Source of the DNA: Siphonodentalium dalli
Taxonomy: Eukaryota; Mollusca; Scaphopoda; Gadilida; Siphonodentaliidae
DNA: 64,000 nt
Direction of reading: 5' to 3'
Assembly: GCA_032622095.1 (NCBI GenBank)
Contig: CP136069.1
Span: forward strand, 109,024,278-109,088,277
Shown here piece by piece: positions 11,369 through 22,389 of this stretch; the first letter of the stretch is position 1; the number at the start of each line of letters is the position of its first letter. The position numbers were made by a program, and so were the translations under genes. Under the pieces are notes generated by a model that was not told where the DNA came from, did not search any database, and saw nothing but the letters and a program-made list of their open reading frames with translations.

Positions 11369-13563
11369 TAGTCTGGTCGTTGAAGCATTGGACCTAGAAC
11401 AAATTGTTTACAAGCTGTTTTTGGTGTGATATTGTCGGGCAGAATGTAGGGAACAACATATCCAAAATCCGCTAAAATCCGCTTTGGGGAAAATTCTCTA
11501 TTGAAGATGGCGTCCATAATGTCTGTTGTTATCGGAAAATACTGAATTCTGCGGCAGGTGCTCCAATTAATGCCAAATTCGTAATAAATTGAAATATACA
11601 CAGACATTGCTTAGTCGTAAAGCATATATGTAGAATATTTTTCCCAAAATGGCCACCAAAATGGACAAAATCGAATGAAATTTACATTTAGTGCAAAATT
11701 GAATAGCTAGTCCTATACGAGTGAACAAACGCTCGAATATTGCGAGGAAGAATGACTACAAGTATAAGAGAAACTTTTGATTAGAGATGTACGAATTCTC
11801 TCTGATGTATCTCACGAGAGAGCAAGCGAAATCAGGGTCTTGGTGGAACGGTTAAATCTGGACTTTTGGGTGTCCAAAAACGGAAAAATGACGCAGTTTT
11901 ATCTGTACCGCTAATCTTGAATCGTGTGATATATGTGTAATTAAACAGCTAAACGGGATTTAGTAGGGATGTATTGACTATGTGGCCTTTCTCTAGAAGC
12001 AGAAATATATGTATTCAGAGCAGTCTCACGAATGAGACCGAGCACCATTTATTTTGGTATCTACGGTATAAAACCTTAAAAAATTAATTGCTATAAAACG
12101 GTATGAATTATGTTCATATTGTACTGGGGAGAATGCGTAGATCCTATTGTACGTTTCTCAAAATAGTAGTTATAGTTGCCTCAGATCAAGTGATAAAACA
12201 CGAATATTTCGCTTTTATCACAAGAATGCGTGATGGTGTACCGTGAACTAAATTTATTAAATCACAAATGAGTACCATAGACTGTCTTCAATAAATTCAA
12301 AACTTGACCAAAATTGCCTACATAATCTGTGACAGAGACTGTGTTTATACCTGGAAATTATATTTGGATGAATTCACCAAGGCCACATCTACGCGAAACT
12401 TACTACGTTGTCTTCAACCACATCACCGCGTTTACCCATTTTCCATAATGTTACACATGTCTGTTCACACAGAACCACAACTAACAATATTGGGTGAATG
12501 TTCAACGTTGGAATAACATCTTAAACGATGATCACCTGATATTTAGCACGATTACGTGGGTGGTAATGGTAATATATTTTCAAACAAAAATATATTGAAA
12601 ACTAATAGTGTGCATTGCGCTGTAGCTTATTTTAGTTGCAAAGTGGCCACTGAAGTAATTTTAACAAAATTGTCTACTAAGAAACCGGATTGGTAGCAGA
12701 ATGAAAATTAGTCTTACATACAATGTACTATGTACAGTCTCTTTGACCTGGTGAGATTCGGTGCTAATCCATTGAAGATATGAGTGTTTCTTTACAGTAT
12801 AATAACCATTGCGACATACGTGTATCGTTTATTATCACCGGGAGTGTTGACAATTCCGGAAATATAACTAGTATGTATACCTCTAGAGTATGCACTTAAA
12901 TTTCGGCGTTGCATTCAATATTTAATCACCATGCCGAATGAAACTACCATGCACTGTGAGGCGAAACATTAGTTCGTGTGTTGCATGCACGAGCTATTTT
13001 TGTTTTGCCCTACAGTTGGATGTTGGATAAGCAGAACACCCAAACGTTAAAGACGTAAATCATTGGGGGTTGACTTGCTGTGCAGTGACCGATGATCCTT
13101 CAGATTGATCTGTTTTAATGATGTGTGTACCTTTAAAGATATTTAACAACCGACTTGTATATTGCCAATACGTATTTCACTCTTATGCAGTTACCCAATA
13201 TGTTGCTTTCTGCGTGGTATGGTTTGGAGTTGCGGCCATTTTGACAGCCATTTCATGGCCACGATTGTATAATTTTCTGTCCGTGTCACTCTACTCGCTC
13301 CCGCATTCTAATTTAACACAAACTGATATAACAGCATAATTCTGATGCCACTATATATCGTATAATGACTTATATCGAGAACTGATGTATTATAGACAAC
13401 CATGTTGGACGCCATCGTGGATAACAAAGTTCCCCCAAAGCGGATTTTTGCAGATTTTGGATATGTTGTTCCTGATGCTTTTCCGCGTCGAATGACACCG
13501 AAATTAGCTTGTAAACAATTTTTTCTAGGTTCACCTCAAAATCGAGTCTCAACGACCAGACTA
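11369..13563. mobile_element. Non-autonomous DNA transposon with ~165-bp TIRs and 3-bp target duplication
   Basis: Termini TAGTCTGGTCGTTGA (11369) and its complement (ending 13563) begin inverted repeats extending to about 11530 and 13390, with internal matches such as AAGCGGATTTT and GCTTGTAAACAATTT. GAG is duplicated at 11366-11368 and 13564-13566. The flanking AGCTCACC-family consensus (GAATGAGGTCCCC then GAGGGTGAATTT) reads across the junction once the element is removed. The 1.86-kb interior has no recognisable transposase. A 3-bp duplication occurs in Harbinger and CACTA groups, but the termini do not match those I know, so I leave it unclassified. Confidence 0.75.
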
Positions 13564-14483
13564 GAGGGTGAATTTGGTGATGCTAGTCCACCTTGCGGAA
13601 TAGTGTCATTAAATTCACCTTTTGGGGACCTCATTCTGCAAAGGTCAGACACACTAAATACAGACTTTGCTGTTCTAATATTATGTTCTTAACCACCACT
13701 TATTCAGGTGAAATCACACCCTGATTTTTCAAAGAAAAATTGGGGGTATATTGATATTACTAGATGAATGGATCTGATAGATGGGGATTCACATTTGTTC
13801 TAATAGGGGGCAGAGATAAGAGATTTAACTCTCCTCTATGCTGTTTGGTACTTGTATAATAATATTGATTTCTAGGCAGCATGGGTGGGGGCAATGGGGA
13901 GGGAGTGTAGAGGTGGTGGAGTTTTGACACCCTACTTTGATCAAAATTTAAACAGTTGAAAATATCATGCCTGATACAACATTAGTTGTAGATTAGATGT
14001 TCACACCAAAAGTAGGTTAGAATTATTCTCATAGTTTTGTTTGATTTTCCGACATGTATGTTTTTAAATCAACAATCCATATGTTCCTACTTCAGGTTAA
14101 ACTGTTGGACCGAATTGGCCACAAATTTTAACTTTATGTGGGTGTCAGGTTGGTAATTTTCAAAAGTGTTAGAGCTTGAAGTACTGGTACCAGTTGTAAA
14201 ATTCAACCTAAGAGGGATGTGCAAAAGGATTTTTGTGAACTTAGTACTGTGGTATGGTTGTCTTCTTTAAAAGGTAAGAGGTTGGAGATTTGTCAGTGGT
14301 GTGCTATTAGAAATTTCAAGATGAAGAGCCCTGCTCATCTGAGAACCTCCAGCTATGTCTATGTTTAGAACTACTTGTCTTATAAAGGGATTTTGTCAAG
14401 TACTGACTCTCGTAGTCTTCAGAGTCCCAGTCTTCTCAGTCTTTACAGTCTGGTGAGCGACCCACAGTCATTGACTGTCTTGT
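13564..14483 (+). repeat. AGCTCACC-family element, 3' half with terminal hairpin
   Basis: The body (GGTGAATTTGGTGATGCTAG etc.) resumes after the inserted transposon. It ends with GTCTGGTGAGCGACC, the hairpin CAGTCATTGACTG and CTTGT at 14483. The same end closes elements at 15279, 21629, 41204 and 51747. Confidence 0.6.
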
Positions 14484-15352
14484 TTTTATTAATGTGGCCT
14501 AATGAACGAGACTAGTTTAGGGTGATCACATTTTTGAGTATATGAATGAAAAATAACTTACATATGAGAAGAAATAAATTAAAATCTGTTTACCATTTAT
14601 ATAGGCCTACAGGTCAAAGGTCTTTGATCAATGTTACGAATTGCTAGATTTCTATTCCTCTAACTTAATAAATGAACCAATTTTTGGAACATGACATTGT
14701 AATTTAGTCGCGAACACGATGATGTTATATATGGCATCATTGAATGATGGAGTTTGAAAAGCTGGCTACGAATGTGATTTCCTATAAAAAGCTGGCTACA
14801 TTTGTCATCCATTTGAAAAGCTGGCTATGATTGTGATCAGTGCCTTGTGACAATGACCCCCATCGGCCGCTCAGCCTTGCCATTGAGAAAGATAAGTGCA
14901 CACATCCGATAAATGATCTCCACTAATGAGTCTGTGGACAGATAGAGACAGACATGCAGACAGACATACAATGAGCGTTGGTTTTAAAAAAGTCACAATA
15001 ATTGAATATAACTGCTCCCATTTATAAGGAATAGGCATTGACCTAGAACAATAAATCTTCTGATAAAAGGATTTACAAACTTAGGAGTCTGGAGTCAGGT
15101 CGGGAGGGGAGTTGTTATGAGCATGGAAGTGGGGGGGGGGAAATCAGTAGTGTGCAGTTGGTAGCCTCTAGCAACATATCCTGTTTAGAACTACTTATTA
15201 TAAAGTGACTATGAAAAGTTCTCCAGAGTATCAGTCTTTGCAGTCTGGTGAGCGACTCCACAGTCATTGACTGTCTTGTTAGCTGAATGTGATGAAGTCT
15301 AAGCTATTGCCATGGGTTGGCATCTGTCAGACGTCCAGATGTCCGTCAATAA
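14484..15352. repeat. Right subrepeat arm and another AGCTCACC-family 3' end
   Basis: 14753-14840 has three copies of GAAAAGCTGGCTACxxxTGTGAT, inverted relative to 8611-8687. 15095-15279 is a second family 3' end (CAGTCATTGACTGTCTTGT). A G-run lies at 15130-15139. The remainder shows no recognisable gene. Confidence 0.5.
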
Positions 15353-15750
15353 TTTCCGTTAGCACACCCTTCAGGTCACATCTCTCATCCGATCGTCACC
15401 AATCTTCAGATATAACTTCAGGATGACTAGATGGGAGCCATCAATTAAAAAAAAAAACATAGCTACCAGCAGCCATCTTGCATTTCAAATTTGGATCCAT
15501 TGGCACATCCTGCAGCCCTCTTTTATTGGAGAATTGTTTTGAAAATGTACAGCCATGTTTAGGATCGCCTCTAGATGGGAGCTATCGAATTTTTTAAAAA
15601 TTCTATGGAAAACTTGGCAGCCATCTTGGATTTTACTCTTTTCAGTACTAAATACTTGGCACACCCTACAGGCCACATCCTTCATCCGATCATCACCAAA
15701 CCTTATATGAATCTTCGGGGTGACCTCTAGATGGGAGCCATCAATGTTTA
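15353..15750 (+). repeat. Divergent long-form satellite monomers
   Basis: Two to three variant monomers with CAGCCATCTTG, CACACCCTACAGGCCACATC and GGGTGACCTCTAGATGGGAG. They are isolated from the main arrays and lack the terminal hairpin. 15751-16032 contains clustered GATATCGG/CCGATA motifs and a small palindrome TATGCGAC-CAAA-GTCGCATA; nothing else is recognised. Confidence 0.5.
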
Positions 15751-16032
15751 GAGATGAGCCAATTATTGGTACGGCTTATCGGAAAAGGGCCGATAACCAT
15801 GATATCGGTTGGATATCGGTATCCAGATAATATGCTGTTACGCTGATCCATTATATATGTAGAATTTGGAGGTACTTACCGTATGCGACCAAAGTCGCAT
15901 ATAACAGAACTCTACTATTCTACCCATCACCAAGTATAAGCACTCTTTGTTAGAATAAATAACAATATTGTGCGTGTCATAATTATCAAAGTATATGGAC
16001 TTGAATGTGGCTATTTGAACCTACTTCAATAT

Positions 16033-17014
16033 ACAGTTGTCGCCCGTTGTCGAGGGAGACATTGAGATTTGTCACCCGTTCTCGAGCGGGTGACAAATCT
16101 CAATGTCTCCCTCGACAACGGGCGACAACTGTTTTGTTATCCGATTATACCACAGAAAATATACTTGCCATCCACACGCACGATGTTGCACTGAGTCACG
16201 GGTGCTTTCTTTCCCGATTATATATATTTTCAGTAACTACTTATTGTCCCATAGGATTTCCGTTCCATACACAATAGTCAAGCCGTTAAGCGTGTGATAA
16301 TCCGCGTTTATTTACGATAATTTTGGTGGTTAAATCGTCAATATAGGTCCATGCAATGTAAAACAATAAGCCATATAGGTATGTTCTCGTCTTCTGTAAT
16401 GTGGCATATTCAATGTCTTCTTGTGTGCGCAATTTACTCGCTATGTTCATTTCATAACGGTCTTCCCCGAAAGCTATTTGGGAAGTTGTCAACTTCATTA
16501 ATGTACATTCATATGTGTCAGTGCTCATGGCGATCCTCACACAAAATACTTCCATGATCACATTGCAGACATCGCGGAGGATACGCGTATACAGTACTAT
16601 TCGTTCGCGACAAACGTATGCATTGCGTTGTCTACCAGCAAACATATATAACCAACCAACTTCAAGGGATCCTCTCTTTCAATCTTGCATCATAATGTCG
16701 ACATGAACAAATTGAATCACCGAGATGTTTTGATGTAAAAAGTAAATAATAACGCTTGTCCGATACAAGTATCAACTTAAAAGTTCGAATATTAGTGTTA
16801 ACTAAATATATGCAAATTAGCAAACACCACAGCTGGTGTGTATTGCGAATCCGTGGGGTATATAAGATCTATGATTTTTTTTAGTACGTATAGTGATGTG
16901 AAATAGATGAGTTACTGCAGTGTGTGTTTGGAGATATTCTTGCAATATAACAGCAGGCGGGCGACAAAAACAATGTCTCCCGGGTCAGTGGGCGACAGTG
17001 TGATTTGTCGCCCG
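16033..17014. mobile_element. Foldback/MITE-like element with TGTCGCCC hairpin ends
   Basis: The left end is a perfect inverted repeat: arms 16033-16078 and 16087-16132 (46 bp) around an 8-base spacer TTCTCGAG. The right end, 16958-17014, is an imperfect version (CGGGCGACAAA ... TTTGTCGCCCG). Read inward, both ends share TGTCGCCC, GGGAGACATTG and a second TGTC(A/G)CCCG in the same order, so they appear to be matching termini about 1 kb apart. No target duplication was identified. The interior is unique, with minus-strand open frames up to 119 codons that I do not recognise. Confidence 0.55.
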
Positions 17015-17550
17015 GCACGTGACAGGACATGGGCCAATCAGAAGGGTGGAAAATAGGGAGGAGGATAACAATGAAAATTAATCGCATCATAATGCATATC
17101 CATCAGACCATCACAAAGAACGCATGTCACATGATCACATCGCATCCACTTGATAAGAACTCAGCTGACCGTAACCTGTAATCAGTTTGACAGGCCTTGA
17201 GCGCGTCATAAGTATAAACACTCACAGATGGCTGACCTACTATAGTTACGGGCCCAGAAATCAATATAGGTGGACACAGTGTGTCAAAGCAGCTGTGCTG
17301 TAAGATATTGCTACATTGTGACATCGTAAATGCCACACTGACTGTCACTGTGTAATACTCCAGCTGTGGAAGTCCGTGTAGCACGTGGTTGTTGGCGACT
17401 TCAAATACACTGACAATGCAGGTGTGTGTGAGAGAGACGTCTGTCTGTAGATAAGTGATTGTCACTCTTCAGGTTGACATTTGTGTGATGCAAGTACTGA
17501 TTTCAGATTAATGGGATTTACACTAAAGACATGAATCATTGTCGGCTTAA

Positions 17551-17906
17551 CCCTTTACCCAACAGAACGGCCCTGTGCCAATGCATTCTCTTATATATGC
17601 GAGTCGACCATAGGTCGCCTCGCATATATAAGAGAATGCATTGGCTTAACACATTAAAAATTATAAGGGTAAAAAAAGATTTTTTTTAGGCCAATGCATT
17701 CTCTTATATATGCGAGGCGACCTATGGTCGACTCGCATATATAAGAGAATGCATTGGCACAGGGCATAACTGTAACTATCACAATGTGGTCAAGGAGCCG
17801 GTTCCAATGATATCCATATTTTATGGTTCTATTGAGACAGACCGAAGATGTTTTGGGCTGTTGAAGCTTTATTTGGCCGGTTTTGGGCGGTTTGTTGGGT
17901 AAAGGG
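17551..17906. mobile_element. piggyBac-like MITE containing a 76-bp nested palindrome
   Basis: Perfect TTAA target duplications at 17547-17550 and 17907-17910 flank 14-bp terminal inverted repeats CCCTTTACCCAACA, the typical piggyBac MITE format. Inside are perfect 76-bp inverted arms at 17570-17645 and 17690-17765, separated by 44 bp. Each arm is itself nearly palindromic (CCAATGCATTCTC ... GAGAATGCATTGG), so the transcript or single strand could fold as one long hairpin or two short ones. Only about 125 bp separate it from the V-ATPase H exon at 18034. Confidence 0.85.
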
Positions 17907-18033
17907 TTAATCGACTTAGTGACCCTCCTATTTGATTCAACTTTCTGGACCACATCTATATGGGAGCTATCAAATTTTACATATTATTGTCAGGTTGAGA
18001 TTCTTTTGTTATTGTCATGTTCATTAATTTTAG

Positions 18034-18118
18034 GTACCAGATAATACCGATATTGGCTGACATTCTCAGTGAGTCTGTCAAGGAGAAAGTTACCAGGATT
18101 ATTCTAGCTGTGTTTAGG
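18034..18118 (+). CDS. ATP6V1H: V-ATPase subunit H, internal exon (first of three in window)
   Basis: Eighty-five bases flanked by a TTTTAG acceptor and a GTGAGA donor. After one carried base it reads 28 codons, including [17 protein letters not shown], which I recognise as the conserved helical segment near the end of the N-terminal HEAT-like domain of V1 subunit H. This cytosolic subunit links V1 to Vo, is needed for an active proton pump and prevents ATP hydrolysis by free V1. The exon ends on a codon boundary, and the exon at 22187 begins on one, so the two join in frame. The upstream exons of the gene were not found; they probably lie outside the window. A hairpin MITE sits 127 bp upstream of the acceptor. 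Seen: the frame and splice sites. Known: the family role. Inferred: that the gene is functional. Confidence 0.88.
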
Positions 18119-20091
18119 GTGAGAACATATCTTTAATACATAGGTAGTTTCTGTATGGGTGAGAACATACCTTGTATAAATAGGAAGGGTCTGTATAACC
18201 GAATCAGTTGATTCATTTGAGTTCAATATCAAAATGTGGGACAGGGTCCTCAATATTGTTAAACCAATGCTAATTTGTCAATTACCAGTATGTTTTTATA
18301 TGCCCTTTTGAAAAAAAGTTGTATTACCGGTATGTCATCAGTATGTCCATCCGTCTGTTGTGGTGTGCATTTGCTTTCAACAGCACCATTTATGTGGCTA
18401 CATTTTAATACAATTAATATTTGTGTGGCTAATTTCTGTTATGTGGCTAGCCATGTAACAGATTTTCAGTAGACTCTTTAATATGCTCTAGATGTTTAAA
18501 GAAGGTTATTTAGAAAAGGGTCACTTAATATTTGGAGGGTGACTATCCATGTGATGTTGTTTCTATATTACCATCCAACATGATGGATCATTTTGTGCCT
18601 AAGAAAAAGCAACACAAATGTCAATGCTACACATCTACACATAGTGCTCGGATCTCAATGAAATTTGGTCTGGATGTTCATTACTATGAGGACATTCAAT
18701 AAAGGGTTCAGTCGTTTTGTTCGGGCATTCTAGTGTTATTCATCATCAATTATCTGGAAATGTTTACTTTTTGGTCCGTCCGAAGTCTGTCCAGGCCATA
18801 ACTTTAACAGTAGCGCTTAGATCTCAATAAAATTTGGTATGGATGTTCACTACTATGAGAACATTCAATAGAGGGTTATTAATAATAAAATCGTTTTGTT
18901 CAGTTTTTTTTCCATTCTAGTGTTATTAATTTTTGGTTATCTCGAAATGTTGGCTTTTTGATCCGTCTGAATCGGGAAATTAATATCGGTAAATGACACA
19001 ACGTGTATCGGAAACATTTCGGAATATTTACATAAGCTATCGGGATTCTTTCGGAGTTTACTTTCATTTCGGAGTATCATAATCGGAAAACAACACTGCA
19101 TGCTGTTTGGAAAGTTTCTGTTTACTCCAGACTTTTATCGATATTTTATGTTTTATAGGCCTATCTTTCTTATTGATTTAATAGTTTCCTAATATGAGAA
19201 ATCGTCAGTATAATAGTTTTTTAGTATCAGGGAACACATGTCGTAGAGCTATTAATATACGGTGGTGATCAGAGGGAGCTACAATATCGTATTTTACCCT
19301 GATAATACACCCCCACCTATCGGGAAATCTTCAAAATGAAGTTTCGGGGAGCATACCCAAATATGTTTGCAGTTGTTCCACCTTTAATTGGCGCTGCTCT
19401 CTGACTATTTTTGGAGATTTACGCATTCCACACAGCAGAGTATAAAGGCTATCCAAATGGCAAATGTAAAATATTTGTATTTATTCGCGAGTGGCAAGGA
19501 CACAATGCATAATCAAGTTCTTTAGAAATAAACTGACAGATCAAGATATAACGATAGGGCCTACTCAGTGTTAATATGAGATGTCATATGTTCTATATTT
19601 AGCCTGATTCCAGGAATTGGGGTCATCGATGTTTATGTTTCTGGGAACAACACATGTGACATTGCAGAGTATAGGCCCATATATGTATGCAGTCATGCAT
19701 GAAGTCACTCGATTGTGCTTGTTTTTGGGTTCCCGTCTTGAAGACAAATCGTTTTCAGATTTTAGACAGTGAACGGGGCTGAGGTTCTAGATTGATCATG
19801 CCATGAATCTCTACTATGTTCTCTATGCTTTAGTCAGAATATTGATTGTTTTCTGTAATTACTACTAATTATAGGCTGCATTAATTATTTCGATAAGTTG
19901 AACATAGCCTAATTATGTTCTAACAGTGATCGATTATCACGATTGCATCATCAAGGTCAAGGTACGTAACACCTGTGTCATGATGCACTTTATTTTTAGT
20001 ATATTTCGTCATCTTTATCAAGTTCAAATAGATGTCTTGCTAAGTGCACAATGAAAAAGACTTTTTATATCGACCTTAATAGCCATTCCAC
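18119..20091. repeat. Intron with two-copy ~168-bp tandem repeat
   Basis: 18640-18970 holds two copies, 168 bp apart, of a unit with GATCTCAAT(G/A)AAATTTGGT, GGATGTTCA(T/C)TACTATGAG and TCTAGTGTTATT. It resembles, at lower identity, the style of the other ~165-170-bp mollusc repeats here. The rest of the stretch shows no gene. Confidence 0.5.
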
Positions 20092-21629
20092 TTTTTAGCT
20101 CACCTGAGACGAAGTCTCCGGTGGAGCTATAGTCATCACTCCTCGTCCGTCCATTGTCCGTCCGACCATCCGTCCATCAACAATTCTTTGAACAACTTCT
20201 CCCCTGGAACCGTCAGACCGAATTGGTTCATATTTGGTGTGGATGTTCCCTAGGTGACTCTCATTCATATTTGTTCAAATGAGGTCACTGGGTCGAATGT
20301 GGGCGGAGCCAGTGACAACTTTAAAAAAAAATTTAAATTCAGATTTTTGGAATTTTTACCATACTCAATTTAACAAAACCTTATTTATTTTTTAATCATT
20401 TATAAAATTTGAAAAAAGTGACACCATTATGACATCTGCAGAGTTATGAAACTTTAATCTTTAATCTTCTGAAATTACATAAATATTCCATTACCCATCC
20501 CCCCTCCCACATGGCCCAGACCCACCCCCACCCTGCAGTCGCCTGCACCCAACCAACATCCCTTCCAACAGATATCATTTCCAGCTCCCAACTTTAATAC
20601 CTGTTGTATTCAAGTTGCAGGTATCTCTTTTTGGATAGACAGAGAGAAACTCAGGTCATTAATCTAGAATAATATGTCACTGACAGCTTGTATAAACATA
20701 CTGCTAGCAATTTTAAACAAACTGCCTGAATTTAGTGTGTCTGACATTTGCAGAATGAGGTAAGAGAATCATTAATAAGAGGCATTTACTTTGGCTCTAA
20801 CTGTATGTGTCGTATGCCTACATATAATCATGAAGGTAAATGATATATACATCACTGATATAATCAAGTGAAATCTGACATTTTATAAACATTCCCTGGA
20901 GATCTGCTAGAAGTAATTAATTCCCTATTGTATAATACATTGTGTTGCGTGAGGTCAGGCACATACGATGTAGGAATAGGCACACTATTTGCAGGCTTGC
21001 TCCTTTGGTGATTGTGATTCAGATTTTTGTTCAATCAGGGTCACCAGGTCAAGTAGGTGCAAGGCCAGCTACATTACTCTTTCTCTCCATAGTAATTCAT
21101 GATATGTCTTCTATGCAAGAATCAAATGGCCTACATGTATCACGCAACACAATGTATTATACAATCAAGCCTTGAAATAGTGTGATAGTGTGTCTGTCAT
21201 TTGCAGAATGAGGTCCCCCAGAGGGTGACTTTAGTGATGCTATCCTGCACAATGGGCTAGCATCACTAAATTCACCCTCTGAGTTGTATAGTTTTAGAAA
21301 AAGGCACTTGTGAGATTGGAAATTTCCAACAATTGAGAAAGTTTGAGGTGTCAGTTGTGAAATTCCAACCTAAGACTTGGGAGTCTGTAGCCCGGTCGGA
21401 GGGGACTTGTTGAGCTGGAGGAGGAGGGGGATGATCAGTGTACAGTTGGTAATTTCAAGGCAGATTTTTATCAATCTACAAACGTGAAGTCTCTCTAGCC
21501 ACATATCCTGTTTAGAGCTATTTCTTTTAAAGTGATTATGAAAAGTTCTGACTGTTGTGGTCTCCAGTGTCCCAGTCTTATCAGTCTTTGCAGTCTGGTG
21601 AGCGACCCCACAGTCTTTGACTGTCTTGT
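20092..21629 (+). mobile_element. Complete AGCTCACC-family Helentron-like element, 1.5 kb
   Basis: The 5' tip TTTTT is followed by a hairpin (20097-20128: AGCTCACC, GAGAC-GAA-GTCTC, GGTGGAGCT). The 3' end reads TCTGGTGAGCGACCCC, then CAGTC-TTT-GACTG, then CTTGT at 21629. The 5' GCTCACC and 3' GGTGAGC form a subterminal inverted pair. There is no target duplication at the ends. The body carries the shared GAATGAGGTCCCC and TTGTTCAAATGAGGTC blocks and no coding capacity. It lies wholly in a V-ATPase H intron. Confidence 0.65.
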
Positions 21630-22141
21630 TCAAATGACTTGACAATGTTATGTCATTTTTAATGGGCATGATTGACGCATCGAATTGTGCAGAGATCTAT
21701 CGATCATAACTGGGTCAAGTTCGAACATTAGGTGCATGAGGTTCTTGGAGGGGTAAACATTTGAGAAAAATTAAAGAATTTACTGTGTAAAACTTGTTAT
21801 GTTTTATTTGAATTGCCTGTCAGTAGGTGGCGAGGTGAACCGTGTGCAATACGTGCCATTTTCAAAAGTAATGATTATCTGCATTTTAAGAATTATCTTG
21901 CCAATTTTATTTTGAGTATAATTGATAAAAATATACTTGGAGAAATTTTCAGGGCGACTTGCACTGCAAAGTACGACGAAATGAGCAAAATTAGAGATAC
22001 TTATTCGCCCACACCACCCTCTAGTCTGATCCCTGATATCTGTCACTGACGTCAACAAAGACCAAACACAAATTTTTATTGAACATTTTGAATTCATCGG
22101 TATATCACAAAAAATAAACCAATGGGTGAGCAGTAATACTA
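21630..22141. other. Intronic stretch without recognised features
   Basis: No repeat matches elsewhere in the window and no supported reading frame; open frames on both strands overlap and share no codon-like pattern. Confidence 0.4.
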
Positions 22142-22186
22142 TTTCCTATTTCCTTCCTATTTCCTTCCTATTTCTTCCATTAACAG
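22142..22186 (+). promoter_or_regulatory. 3' splice site with expanded pyrimidine minisatellite
   Basis: The polypyrimidine tract before the second V-ATPase H exon is made of near-perfect copies of an 11-bp unit, TTTCCTTCCTA, followed by TTTCTTCCATTAACAG. The tract is thus itself a short tandem repeat abutting the acceptor. Length variation here could alter acceptor strength, but that is inference. Confidence 0.6.
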
Positions 22187-22365
22187 AACTTACTGGAGAA
22201 AACAGAAGATAAGGAAATACGTCAGGATCATGCACTAGCGATGGTACAATGTAAGGTACTAAAACAGCTTGAACTGCTTGAAGGCCGCAAGTTTGATGAC
22301 CCAGATATAATTGATGATTTAGAATATCTGAATGAAAAGTTACAGGCATCTATACAGGACCTCAG
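22187..22365 (+). CDS. ATP6V1H: V-ATPase subunit H, internal exon (second in window)
   Basis: One hundred and seventy-nine bases: 59 full codons plus two bases (AG) of a split Ser codon. The translation starts NLLEKTEDKEIRQDHALAM and continues with MVQCKVLKQLELLE, then an acidic stretch DDPDIIDDLEYLNEKL and ASIQDL. This matches the order of the animal subunit H family: end of the HEAT-like domain, then the linker to the C-terminal domain. The acceptor is TTAACAG and the donor is GTGGGT. No stops or frameshifts interrupt it, unlike every mobile-element reading frame in the window. The split Ser codon is completed by the first base of the exon at 35402. The following 13-kb intron is packed with transposons. 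Confidence 0.92.
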
Positions 22366-22389
22366 GTGGGTAGTGTTTTCCATATTTTA

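Noticed and set aside
16286-16645. 119-codon minus-strand open frame inside the TGTCGCCC element
   Set aside because: No recognisable domain, overlaps plus-strand frames of similar length and lies in a non-autonomous element. A protein search would be needed to revive it.
17127-17465. 112-codon minus-strand open frame upstream of the V-ATPase exon
   Set aside because: No recognised motif and no supporting splice or repeat evidence; chance frame in a moderately GC-rich intron.
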